Assembly (NCBI GenBank): GCA_018402085.1
Contig: JAGYJM010000002.1
Location: forward strand, 558,001-622,000
Reading direction: 5' to 3'
Origin: Flavobacteriales bacterium
GTDB lineage: Bacteria; Bacteroidota; Bacteroidia; Flavobacteriales_D; Sanyastnellaceae
Length of the DNA: 64,000 nucleotides
Under the pieces are notes generated by a model. It saw only the letters and a list, made by a program, of their open reading frames with translations. It was not told where the DNA came from and did not search any database. Positions 44,684-53,240 of the stretch are shown here, one piece after another. The position numbers were made by a program, and so were the translations under genes. Position 1 is the first letter of the stretch; every line of letters begins with the position of its first letter.

Positions 44684-47600
44684 TTAGCGTACGATCACGC
44701 GAGCGGTCTTCACTGAAGTACCGTTCTGAAGTTGTACGAGGTAGATTCCTTTGTCAAATCCTGAGAGGTCAACGTTCACCTGGCTGCCTGCAGGCAGGTT
44801 GTTGAGCGGAGTGTTCGCTACGATGCGACCAGTGAGGTCAACAACGTCGAGGTTTGCGATGCCTGTCGCCTGACCGAGTTCAACAGTGAAGATACCGTTG
44901 TTCGGGTTCGGGTAAACAGTGAGGGCATCACCTGAGATAGCGCGATCATCTTCAACACCGGTGAAGCATCCAATGAACATACGCTCATCAAGGAATGACC
45001 ATCCGTGCAGCCAAGTGCAGTTTTCTGATGGGTCAAATGCGCCTTTGTAAGATGCAGCCGTGTACCATGGGTCAGAAGGAGGCGTTGCAGAAACATCAGA
45101 TGCGAGTGGCTTCGGATTGAGCTGCTCAGAACCTTCAGTAACCTCGTAGTTGAGGATTGGGTCTTCAACGGCGTTGCCGTTTGCTTCAAAGCTTGCTACC
45201 CATGTGTCAGTCGAAGAAGCCAGAGCAGCGAGTGAATCAGCTTCAGACTCCCAGCCTTCGCCCATCGAGATCGTGAAGATATCCGCCGCTTCTGCGGCGC
45301 CTTCTTCAGTAACATTCCAGAAGCAGTTACCACCGAGTTCGAGGTCACCTGCCTCGAAACGAGCGAAGCTGTCTTCACCGTCAGCGAGGTTTTCAATGTC
45401 TACACCACGACCCCAGTTGTAGAAGATCGAGTTCATGTACTTACCACCCGCGTTGTCACGGAAGGTCAGGGCACGACGACCGGCGTCGATTCCACGGCCT
45501 ATGTAAGTAGCATTGTAGATTTCAGGAGTAGTGAACGGCGTACCATCTTCAGGATCGGTACCACCATCGTGCTCACCACCGCGATCACCTGTTCCGTCGC
45601 CACTGTCATCCTGAACAGTGAACCAGAACTGGCCTTTACCGCGCCATCCTTCGTCGTAGTCGAATGAGTCATCGCCACAGAATGCAACACAGGCATATTT
45701 TACGTCAACAGTACCACCGAAGAACTCAATACCGTCATCGAAGTTAGAAATGACCTCAACGTGCTCAACAGTTGTGCCATTACCAACACCACCTAGTGTA
45801 ATACCATTGATTTCATTTCCGGCACCAATGTCTGAACCACCGTGACGTACAGAAACGTAGCGGATTACACCAGAGTTGTCTTCGTCGTCATTGCCACCGT
45901 AGAGACCACGTGGCTCAGTTTCAGGGATACCCTCGATTTGTGTTTCGCCGGGGGTTGAGTTGAGGCTTGCATTACCAAGAACGATAAGACCACCCCACTC
46001 ACCATTTGTATCGTACGGTGTAGAACCGTCAAGTGGATCAGCTTCGAAGGTGAAGATGATCGGGTTTTCCTCGGTTCCTTCAGCGAAGATCTTACCGCCA
46101 CGTGCTACAACGAGCGCAGAAGCGTCAGCACCGGTTCCAGGGAGACCTTTGATCACGGTACCTGCTTCAATTGTAAGGCACTGACCTTCGTTCACGAATA
46201 CAAATCCATCAAGGAGGTAAGTGTTACATGCTTGCCATGTCGTGGTACCTGTACCGGCGCCGGTGTCAGTTACTGTGATGACCTGATCACAATCATCAGA
46301 CTCAGGCTCACCGATGAAACCGTAAGCATCGAGAAGGGTCCAGCCGAACAGCCAGTTGTCTTCATCTGGGTTGAATGCACCTTTGAAGGTTACTGCATCG
46401 AACCAGTCGTCAGTAGCAGGGGTGCCGCCGCCAAAGTTGGTCACAGGAACCGGATCAAGACCACCTGAACCTTCGAGGATTACGTAGTCAAGACCAAGGT
46501 CAGCTACGCTGTTACCGTTAGCATCGAAGCTGGCGACGAATGCAGCCGTAGAGGCTTCGAGTGCAGCAATTGAGTCAGCTTCTGATGCCCAGCCACTGCC
46601 CATAGAGATTTTGAAGATGTCTTCAGCAGTTGCCGGCTGGCCTGTACAGAGGTCACCGTCAGCGGTTACATCCTGGAATACGTTACCTGCAAGAGCGAGG
46701 TCACCGGCCAGGAAGCGCTCGTAGCTGTCTTCGCCGTCAGCGAGGTTCTCGATATCGATACCGCGACCCCAGTTGGCGAATACAGAGTTGTGGTACTCAC
46801 CACCGGCGTTGTCACGGAAAGTGACAGCGCGACGACCCGCATCGATACCACGGCCGATGTAAGTTGCGTTAAAGACTTTAGGAGTGGTGTAAGGCGTGCC
46901 ATCTTCAGGATCGGTACCACCGTCGTGCTCACCACCGCGGTCACCTTCAGCTCCCGGCTCGTCTTGAACAGTAAACCAGTACTGTCCGAAACCACGCCAT
47001 CCTTCGTCGTAGTCGAATGAATCGTCACCACAGAAGGCTACAGTAGCGTACTTCACGCGAACCGTTCCGCCGAAGAACTCAATACCGTCGTCAGCATTCG
47101 AGATCACCTCAATGTGCTCGATGGTCGTACCTGAACCAACACCGCCGAGTGAGAGACCGTTGATCTCGTTACCTGCACCGATGTCAGTACCACCGTGGCG
47201 GATAGAGATGTACTTCAGTACACCTGAGTTGTCTTCGTCATCGTTACCTCCGTAGAGACCGCGTGGCTCAGTTTCAGGAATACCTTCAATCTGGGTTTCA
47301 CCCGGAGTAGAGTTGAGTTGTGCGTTACCGAGAACGAGAAGACCACCCCACTCACCGCGTGTGTCGTAAGGAGTAGAACCATCGAGTGGATCCGCTTCAA
47401 AGGTGAAGATGATCGGAGCGTCAGCGGTACCTTCAGCGAAGATCTTACCGCCACGTGCTACGATGAGTGCAGAAGCGTCAGCACCTGTACCCGGAGCACC
47501 TTTGATTACAGTACCTGCTTCAATGGTGAGGCACTGGCCTTCGTTCACGAATACAAATCCGTCGAGGATGTACTCGTTACAAGCGAACCAGGTGGTAGTA

Positions 47601-49051
47601 CCTGTACCTGAACCGTCATCGGTGATGGTGATGGTCTGGCCACAGTCTGTGTCATTTTGGAGGAATCCGAATGAATCGAGTGCTGACCAGCCGAGGAGCC
47701 AGTTGTCAGCAGCAGGGTCAAATGCACCTTTGAAGCTTACCGCGTCAAAGAAGTCGTCTGTTGCAGGTGTACCACCGTCGAAGTTTGTGGTAGGAACAGG
47801 GTTCAATCCGCCATTCTCCTGGTCGAGTACGTACTCGATACCTGTTTCAGCAACGCTGTTGCCGTTACCGTCAAAGCTTGCAACAAACGCAGCGGTAGAA
47901 GCTTCGAGTGCAGCAATAGAATCAGCTTCAGAAGCCCAGCCGCTGCCCATAGAGATCGTGAAGATGTCTTCAGCAGTTGCAGGCTGACCTGTACAAAGGT
48001 CTCCGTCAGCCGTTACGTCCTGGAATACATTGCCCGCAAGCGCGAGGTCACCTCCCTGGAAACGTGCATAGCTATCTTCGCCGTCAGCGAGGTTCTCGAT
48101 ATCGATACCGCGACCCCAGTTTGCGAAGATAGAGTTGTGGTACTCACCACCGGCGTTGTCACGGAAAGTGAGTGCACGACGGTTAGCATCGATGCCACGG
48201 CCAATGTAGGTTGCGTTGTAGATCACAGGAGTTGTGAATGGCATACCGTCTTCAGGATCGGTACCACCATCGTGCTCACCCCCGCGGTCACCTTCACCGC
48301 CGATAGCGTCTTGAACCGTCAGCCAGAACTGACCTTTACCGCGCCATCCTTCATCATAATCATAAGAGTCGTCACCACAGAAGGCAACCGTTGCGTACTT
48401 CACGTCAACCGTACCACCGAAGAACTCGATGCCGTCGTCAACATTTGAGAATACTTCAACGTACTCGATAGTAGTGCCTGAACCAACACCACCGAGTGTA
48501 ATACCATTGATTTCATTTCCGGCACCAATGTCTGAACCTCCGTGACGTACAGAAACGTAGCGGATTACACCGGAGTTGTCTTCATCATTGTCGCCACCAT
48601 AGAGACCACGCGGCTCAGTTTCAGGGATACCCTCAATCTGAGTCTCACCCGGTGTAGAGTTGAGCTGTGCATCACCAAGAACGATCAGACCACCCCACTC
48701 ACCGCGAGTGTCAAAAGGCGTTGAGCCGTCAAGCGGGTCAGCTTCGAAGGTGAAAATGATGGGCTCCTCAGCGGTACCTTCAGCGAAGATTTGACCGCCA
48801 CGAGCAACGATGAGTGCAGATGCATCTGCTCCGGTGCCCGGCATACCTTTAATGACGGTACCTTCTTCAATAGTCAGTACTTGTCCTTCATTTACGAAAA
48901 CAAATCCATCAAGGATGTAAACGTTGTCGTTCGTCCAGGTAGTTGTTCCTGTACCTGAGCCGTCATCGGAAATGACTTCGACCTGCGCCGACGCTGTCAT
49001 AACCGTTCCTGCAAAAAATGCAGCGATTAATAATTGTAAGAGTGTTTTCAT
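44684..49051 (-). CDS. Secreted triplicated beta-helix-like protein with T9SS type A sorting domain
   Basis: The 1455-residue protein has a signal peptide (ending TASAQ) and then three tandem copies of a module of roughly 440-450 residues. Each copy contains FVFVNEGQxLTIExGTVIKG, GADASAL(I/V)VARGG, GEWGGL(I/L)VLG, TEPRGLYGG, DDGIEFFGGT and NWGRG(I/V)DIENLADGEDS. The rising short strands and repeated G-N-x-F pattern suggest a parallel beta-helix. The last 80 residues (YPNPNNGIFTVELG, LPAGSQVNVDLSGFDKGIYL) are a type A sorting domain. Proteins with this module often neighbour a TonB receptor, as here, so a surface binding role is inferred. The start is ATG 49051; the frame extends 12 codons further. 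Confidence 0.9.
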   Translation of the reverse strand: MKTLLQLLIAAFFAGTVMTASAQVEVISDDGSGTGTTTWTNDNVYILDGFVFVNEGQVLTIEEGTVIKGMPGTGADASALIVARGGQIFAEGTAEEPIIFTFEADPLDGSTPFDTRGEWGGLIVLGDAQLNSTPGETQIEGIPETEPRGLYGGDNDEDNSGVIRYVSVRHGGSDIGAGNEINGITLGGVGSGTTIEYVEVFSNVDDGIEFFGGTVDVKYATVAFCGDDSYDYDEGWRGKGQFWLTVQDAIGGEGDRGGEHDGGTDPEDGMPFTTPVIYNATYIGRGIDANRRALTFRDNAGGEYHNSIFANWGRGIDIENLADGEDSYARFQGGDLALAGNVFQDVTADGDLCTGQPATAEDIFTISMGSGWASEADSIAALEASTAAFVASFDGNGNSVAETGIEYVLDQENGGLNPVPTTNFDGGTPATDDFFDAVSFKGAFDPAADNWLLGWSALDSFGFLQNDTDCGQTITITDDGSGTGTTTWFACNEYILDGFVFVNEGQCLTIEAGTVIKGAPGTGADASALIVARGGKIFAEGTADAPIIFTFEADPLDGSTPYDTRGEWGGLLVLGNAQLNSTPGETQIEGIPETEPRGLYGGNDDEDNSGVLKYISIRHGGTDIGAGNEINGLSLGGVGSGTTIEHIEVISNADDGIEFFGGTVRVKYATVAFCGDDSFDYDEGWRGFGQYWFTVQDEPGAEGDRGGEHDGGTDPEDGTPYTTPKVFNATYIGRGIDAGRRAVTFRDNAGGEYHNSVFANWGRGIDIENLADGEDSYERFLAGDLALAGNVFQDVTADGDLCTGQPATAEDIFKISMGSGWASEADSIAALEASTAAFVASFDANGNSVADLGLDYVILEGSGGLDPVPVTNFGGGTPATDDWFDAVTFKGAFNPDEDNWLFGWTLLDAYGFIGEPESDDCDQVITVTDTGAGTGTTTWQACNTYLLDGFVFVNEGQCLTIEAGTVIKGLPGTGADASALVVARGGKIFAEGTEENPIIFTFEADPLDGSTPYDTNGEWGGLIVLGNASLNSTPGETQIEGIPETEPRGLYGGNDDEDNSGVIRYVSVRHGGSDIGAGNEINGITLGGVGNGTTVEHVEVISNFDDGIEFFGGTVDVKYACVAFCGDDSFDYDEGWRGKGQFWFTVQDDSGDGTGDRGGEHDGGTDPEDGTPFTTPEIYNATYIGRGIDAGRRALTFRDNAGGKYMNSIFYNWGRGVDIENLADGEDSFARFEAGDLELGGNCFWNVTEEGAAEAADIFTISMGEGWESEADSLAALASSTDTWVASFEANGNAVEDPILNYEVTEGSEQLNPKPLASDVSATPPSDPWYTAASYKGAFDPSENCTWLHGWSFLDERMFIGCFTGVEDDRAISGDALTVYPNPNNGIFTVELGQATGIANLDVVDLTGRIVANTPLNNLPAGSQVNVDLSGFDKGIYLVQLQNGTSVKTARVIVR
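45281..45299 (-). repeat. GATG-type mini-hairpin, copy 9 (third module, sense)
   Basis: Minus strand: stem CGCCGC, loop AGAA, stem GCGGCG, then GATATC. It encodes AAEAADI and is absent from modules one and two, which have TAEDI here. The coding palindrome could partly reflect alanine codons. Confidence 0.5.
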
Positions 49052-49367
49052 TGAGATGTGAATTTTAGGGTTCTGATCACGGTGCAAAAGTTGCCCACAT
49101 TACTCAGGGTTTCATTAGGAGAATGTTACCAGTATATTAAAAACGCACTCTTGTGAACTGTGACCAGTCTTTCACAGTGATTAACGTGCAAATGGATGAA
49201 TGCCAGCATATTAAATATGAACTTCATTGTTGAAAACGTGATATCCCGAAAAACTGCACACAGCCCAGTGCAAATGACGACTCTGCTGTTGTAAATGTTG
49301 TTGAATGGCTTATTTTCCAACACATGTGACATAGTGTTAACGCTGACCTAACACTGAGTCAAGGTGA
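49052..49367. other. Divergent intergenic region with two inverted repeats
   Basis: The 316 bases between divergent genes hold no protein. Dyad 1: ACTGTGA / TCACAGT, 8-base spacer, 49157-49178. Dyad 2: AGTGTTA / TAACACT, 9-base spacer, 49333-49355, only 13 bases before the rightward ATG. The second could be an operator for the pseudo-phosphatase gene; this is unproven. An AACTTTTG near 49085-49092 is a poor -7 box for the leftward cargo gene. Confidence 0.4.
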
Positions 49368-50183
49368 ATGCAATTCATTTGCGCTTTAATGAATCAGGCA
49401 TTTCTCAAGAAAGTCTGCCGCAAGGCAGTCATCACCGCCGGCAAGTATGTTGCGGATAAGTACCGTCGAGAGATGTATAATTCGGCAGGAATACCCGAAT
49501 TGGCAGCTCAGATCGCCAGAACGAGCGGAGAGCTGATGATGGGGGTGGTAGAAACCTACCTTCCGTTGGTTGACCGCGAACAAACAGACCATGTTTCAAA
49601 GCTTGATATCGGAAGCGGTGAGCTGATCATGGTGCATCTTGACGGACAAGAGAGTTTCGTTTATGGGCAGCCTAACTTTTCAATTGGTATCGCATACCTT
49701 GAGCGGGGAGCACCAAAATTATCAGGTGTTTTCAATCCGTTCTACAAAGAGCTGTTCTTTGCAGAGACGGAGAAAGGTCTTCGCAGAAACAACCAACAAG
49801 CGCAAGTCAATGACGTGAGTGCGCTTGAAGATAGCTTTCTGGGCTTTTCTTACCGCGGTGACTACACCACACAGGGGCAACAACGGCTTAATTTGCTATT
49901 TCGCATCATGAGACAACCCGTGCGTACCATGATTCCGGGAAGCGATTTGTACGGATTGAGTTTACTGGCCAATGGCAATCTAACCGGTATTGTGATCGGG
50001 GCGCCTTTTTATCGCTCGCTGATTCCGGGATTGTTCATCGTGGAGCAGGCAGGAGGAGTCATTTCAGATCAATTCGGCAAGCCGGTTACTGAGAAGAGTG
50101 AATTCATTATTGCTTCGAACGGTGCCATTCATAAAGAACTGCTTCGGCACTTTGAAGAGCATCGAAACCTTACCGAAGGGTAG
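49368..50183 (+). CDS. Inositol monophosphatase-family protein lacking catalytic residues
   Basis: The 271-residue protein follows the IMPase fold from end to end: the N-terminal helix AVITAGKYVADKYR, then FVYGQPNFSIGIAYLERGAP, GVFNPFYKELFFAETEKG, and VEQAGGVISDQFGKP near the C-terminus. The metal-binding DPIDGT motif, however, reads MVHLDGQE (Asp92 kept, first Asp and Thr lost), the upstream Glu-Glu pair is absent, and the WDxAAG motif is APFYRSLIPG (212-221). It is therefore predicted to be a pseudoenzyme or to have a changed activity. The start is ATG 49368, or possibly ATG 49389. It stands alone between a divergent and a convergent neighbour. Confidence 0.75.
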   Translation: MQFICALMNQAFLKKVCRKAVITAGKYVADKYRREMYNSAGIPELAAQIARTSGELMMGVVETYLPLVDREQTDHVSKLDIGSGELIMVHLDGQESFVYGQPNFSIGIAYLERGAPKLSGVFNPFYKELFFAETEKGLRRNNQQAQVNDVSALEDSFLGFSYRGDYTTQGQQRLNLLFRIMRQPVRTMIPGSDLYGLSLLANGNLTGIVIGAPFYRSLIPGLFIVEQAGGVISDQFGKPVTEKSEFIIASNGAIHKELLRHFEEHRNLTEG

Positions 50184-50249
50184 GGGGTGATCCTTTCGCA
50201 GCAGAATGTTCCGGCCTCAACCGCCAGATTGCGAAGTTTGAATCAGTGC

Positions 50250-51047
50250 TTATGCAGGAACACGTCGAAGCAGGGCTGACCAGCGGTCAATGATTTCTTG
50301 CTCTGCAAACTCTTCTGCATCATAGGTGTAAAGGTTCCATTCTCCCTGCTCAAATTCAAGCGCGCTGAGGTTTTCAATCCAATCACCGGAGTTCATGTAC
50401 TCTATGCTTTCGCTGCCTACTTTCACGGTGCGCTGCTGTGGCTGATGGATATGACCGCACACGACGTAGTCAAACCCTTTTTCAATTCCCACTTCAGCGG
50501 CCGTTTCTTCGAAGTCGCTGATGTATTTCACCGCCTTCTTAACGCTGTTCTTGATGCGCTTTGAAAATGACATTCTCGGCTGACCAAATGCCTGAAGCAC
50601 TGAGTTCACCACATTATTGGTAGCAATCAGCATGTCATAACTCCACCCTCCGAGTTTCGCAAGCCACTTGGCATACGACATCGATGCATCAAAAATATCA
50701 CCGTGGAAGAACCAGTAGCGCTTGCCGTCAATGCGCAGCTCAAGCTGGTTGACGAGGTGCAGGTTACCCATTGAGAACTCAGCATAACGGCGCAAGGCTT
50801 CATCGTGGTTGCCGGTAATGTAGTAAACAGGCACACGCTCTGAAAAACGAATGATCTGCTTGACTACACGCATGTGCGTCTCCGGAAAGTAGCGCTTTTT
50901 AAAGTTCCACATATCGAAGATATCGCCATTCAGAATCACCATACCAGGCTCTACAGATGCAAGGTATCGATTCAGTTCGCGCGCTTTACAGCCAAAAGTG
51001 CCAAGATGAAGGTCTGACAAAACCAGAATGTCCACGTTCCGCTTCAT
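50250..51047 (-). CDS. LpxH-like calcineurin-family metallophosphoesterase
   Basis: The 265-residue protein shows the five phosphoesterase blocks: VLSDLHLG, NGDIFDMW, GNHD, FHGD and CGHIHQP. Layout and length match UDP-2,3-diacylglucosamine diphosphatases, which hydrolyse UDP-2,3-diacylglucosamine to lipid X in lipid A synthesis. A broader phosphoesterase role cannot be excluded. The frame extends to a TTG at 51074, but ATG 51047 directly precedes the first strand. It is a peripheral inner-membrane enzyme by family. The UbiA gene is upstream on the same strand, separated by 156 bases with a mini-hairpin. Confidence 0.8.
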   Translation of the reverse strand: MKRNVDILVLSDLHLGTFGCKARELNRYLASVEPGMVILNGDIFDMWNFKKRYFPETHMRVVKQIIRFSERVPVYYITGNHDEALRRYAEFSMGNLHLVNQLELRIDGKRYWFFHGDIFDASMSYAKWLAKLGGWSYDMLIATNNVVNSVLQAFGQPRMSFSKRIKNSVKKAVKYISDFEETAAEVGIEKGFDYVVCGHIHQPQQRTVKVGSESIEYMNSGDWIENLSALEFEQGEWNLYTYDAEEFAEQEIIDRWSALLRRVPA

Positions 51048-51127
51048 TGTCTGAAGGTTTATTTCAAAATACAACCTTCATCATGTCTTATACCTTATGG
51101 CGACTTTACTCGTTTTTTAAGCAATGA

Positions 51128-51148
51128 CCGCGCAAAAGCGCGGGATAT
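51128..51148 (+). repeat. GATG-type mini-hairpin, copy 10 (intergenic)
   Basis: Stem CCGCGC, loop AAAA, stem GCGCGG, GATATT. The 16-base hairpin core and following GAT are identical to copy 7, 9.9 kb away. Confidence 0.8.
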
Positions 51149-51203
51149 TAACAGCTTATGAACGCATTATTAACGCCTTGCGAACAGGTTGTGCACCAGC
51201 GTA

Positions 51204-52193
51204 CTAAAACCACAAAGGCATCAGAGCTCCCAAAAGGATTCCGCCTGCCATGGTCAATTTCGACCACGAGCTTGCTGCACGGTAATCAGAGCGCTTTTTT
51301 GCGCGGGCGGTCAGACGCCAACTGACCACAGCAGGCATGACGATCAAAATCGCACTCATCAATGCAATGACGGTAAAGGAGGATGGTTCACGAAGTTCCG
51401 TTTTTACAGCCAACAGCGTAATAACAACGGCCGCGATGAGAATAACAAAGAGGGATTTCACATAGCGGGTGGTCGCTTTCTCACCCCAAACAATCGGCAG
51501 GGTCTTGAAATCACCCGTACGATCGCCTTCGATGTCTTCAAGGTCTTTCTGCGCTTCGCGGATCATGGTGGTCCAGAACGCAAAGCCGGCATATCCGAAG
51601 AGCCATTTCCAGGCGTTGTAGCTGAAATCCGGTGCAATACCACCAAGTATGCTGAAACGATCGGCTAAACCCGGAACCTCAATAATGCCTGACCAAATGG
51701 GCACCACTGACACCAGCAGGGCAACAACCAGGTTGCCAATCCATGCCTGTTTCTTGAAAACCAGTGAATAGAACCACAGCGCAGCAGCCATAGTGACCGG
51801 GAACAACACCAGAAACGGATTGCTTGTTTCCCACCCGAGCCATACCGCAAGCAAGGTCGCCAGAATATTGAAGCTGTGATGCGCCGCCATTACAACCCTC
51901 CGCTTCACTGTTCTGCCCACAATCACACGATCAGGCTTGTTCACCCGATCTACTTTAAGGTCAAAATAATCGTTGATCATGTTACCGGCTGCAGCCAGCA
52001 GCACCATCACCAAGACCGAAATGACGAACGTCCACTCGTCAAGTGTAAAGCGGATGTCTAAACCCGGGCGGTCATTGCTAATGTGATGAAGCAGACCGTA
52101 GAGCACTCCCCACCGCATCGCGTACATCGTGAATACAATGATCAGCAGGTTCAGCGGACGCATCAAGCGGAAAAAATCCGGTATTGATTTCAT
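51204..52193 (-). CDS. UbiA-family prenyltransferase (geranylgeranylglycerol-phosphate geranylgeranyltransferase-like)
   Basis: A 329-residue inner-membrane protein with about eight or nine hydrophobic helices. NMINDYFDLKVDRVNKPDR gives the first NDxxDxxxD prenyl-diphosphate/Mg2+ site, and REAQKDLEDIEGDRTGDFKT gives the second Asp-rich motif. It transfers an isoprenoid chain to an acceptor; Bacteroidota homologues are commonly annotated as geranylgeranylglycerol-phosphate geranylgeranyltransferase, but the acceptor cannot be read here, and quinone or heme-type acceptors are alternatives. It lies 36 bases downstream of the glycosylasparaginase gene and is probably cotranscribed with it. Confidence 0.85.
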   Translation of the reverse strand: MKSIPDFFRLMRPLNLLIIVFTMYAMRWGVLYGLLHHISNDRPGLDIRFTLDEWTFVISVLVMVLLAAAGNMINDYFDLKVDRVNKPDRVIVGRTVKRRVVMAAHHSFNILATLLAVWLGWETSNPFLVLFPVTMAAALWFYSLVFKKQAWIGNLVVALLVSVVPIWSGIIEVPGLADRFSILGGIAPDFSYNAWKWLFGYAGFAFWTTMIREAQKDLEDIEGDRTGDFKTLPIVWGEKATTRYVKSLFVILIAAVVITLLAVKTELREPSSFTVIALMSAILIVMPAVVSWRLTARAKKRSDYRAASSWSKLTMAGGILLGALMPLWF

Positions 52194-52229
52194 AGCAATG
52201 GGCGATGTTCAAGGCACTCACCGGAAGGT

Positions 52230-53210
52230 TCACCCGAAATGTGACCGTGCTTCAGCCATTCTGTTCTTACCATCGCGATGCAATGCGTAGGTAAATCCGG
52301 GGTGGATCGCATAGGCTCCGATATTGCCTTCTTTATCGACTGCAAGGTAGCCTACTTGCATGTCTTTTACATCTTTATTCTTGGCAACAATTCGCTCTAC
52401 AGCCTCTTTCACCGCTTGTTGCGGTTTCGCCCCCTGACGCATCAGTTCAACAATCAGAAATGAGCCCAGTGTGCGCATTACCAGCTCACCCATTCCGGTG
52501 GCCGTGGCTGCGCCTACTTCATTGTCAACGTAAAGTCCGGCGCCAATAATCGGGCTGTCTCCAACACGGCCGTGCATCTTGTACGCCAGTCCGCTCGTAG
52601 TGCAGGCTCCGGCCAGATTGGCCGACTGGTCAAGCGCGAGCAAACCAATAGTGTCATGGTTTTCAATGTTGATGATGGGCTCGTACTCTGCATTTTCGAG
52701 CCACGCTTCCCATGCTTTTTTTGAGTCAGGTGTGAGCAAGTCTGTAGCCTCAAAGCCGTTGGCTAATGCAAAACGCTTTGCTCCTTCACCCGCGAGCATG
52801 ACATGCGGCGTGTCATCCATAATTTTTCGCGCTACCGATACCGGATGCAGAATATCCTGCAAAAAGCACACCGCCCCGGCATTTCCTTCTGAATTCATGA
52901 TGCAGGCGTCGAGGGTGACGTTTCCGTCGCGATCCGGTAATCCGCCGATCCCTACACTTCGGCCCTCGGGGTCAGCCTCAGTGACACGTACTCCTTGCTC
53001 GGCTGCATCTACGGCACTTCCGCCACGGCTGATAACGTCCCAGGCTGCTTCATTGGCAGCCATTCCGTGGTTCCAGGTTGAAAGCACGAGACCGTCGCGC
53101 AGAGGGGCGATGGTTTTGGGTACATATTCAGTTGCTTTTGCAAATGGTGCAAGCGCTGACGCCGCAAAAGCGGCGGATGCCTTTTTGAGAAATGAACGTC
53201 TGCTTTTCAT
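52230..53210 (-). CDS. Tat-exported N4-(beta-N-acetylglucosaminyl)-L-asparaginase (glycosylasparaginase)
   Basis: The 326-residue enzyme cleaves the GlcNAc-Asn link of N-glycans, releasing aspartate. It opens with a twin-arginine signal (SRRSFLKK, then an alanine-rich stretch). VISRGGSAVDAAEQGV and GRSVGIGGLPDRDGNVTLDA are typical, and HDTIGLLALD holds the autocleavage and nucleophile Thr. GRVGDSPIIGAGLYVDNEVG and ATGMGEL form the substrate pocket. The product is probably periplasmic and matures by self-cleavage into two chains. A mini-hairpin overlaps the alanine-rich signal sequence. Downstream comes the UbiA gene; upstream is an esterase gene, 30 bases away. Confidence 0.93.
   Translation of the reverse strand: MKSRRSFLKKASAAFAASALAPFAKATEYVPKTIAPLRDGLVLSTWNHGMAANEAAWDVISRGGSAVDAAEQGVRVTEADPEGRSVGIGGLPDRDGNVTLDACIMNSEGNAGAVCFLQDILHPVSVARKIMDDTPHVMLAGEGAKRFALANGFEATDLLTPDSKKAWEAWLENAEYEPIINIENHDTIGLLALDQSANLAGACTTSGLAYKMHGRVGDSPIIGAGLYVDNEVGAATATGMGELVMRTLGSFLIVELMRQGAKPQQAVKEAVERIVAKNKDVKDMQVGYLAVDKEGNIGAYAIHPGFTYALHRDGKNRMAEARSHFG
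53160..53180 (+). repeat. GATG mini-hairpin, copy 11 (in Tat signal sequence, antisense)
   Basis: Plus strand: stem CGCCGC, loop AAAA, stem GCGGCG, GATGCC. The coding strand reads ASAAFAA. Confidence 0.7.
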
Positions 53211-53240
53211 GACTCGAAAGCTAATGAAAAGGGAAGTTAA

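Noticed and set aside
47403-47987. 194-codon plus-strand frame opposite the triplicated cargo gene
   Set aside because: Antisense to a conserved repeat; the same kind of frame recurs opposite the other modules, as expected for a shadow.
41394-49051. TonB receptor and adjacent cargo as a SusCD-type glycan locus
   Set aside because: There is no SusD lipoprotein and there are no glycoside hydrolases; the two genes are split by a strong terminator.
51295-51312. GCGC-TTTTTT-GCGC hairpin in the UbiA gene
   Set aside because: Only a 4-bp stem, a 6-base loop and no GATC/GATG flank; it follows from Lys-rich codons.
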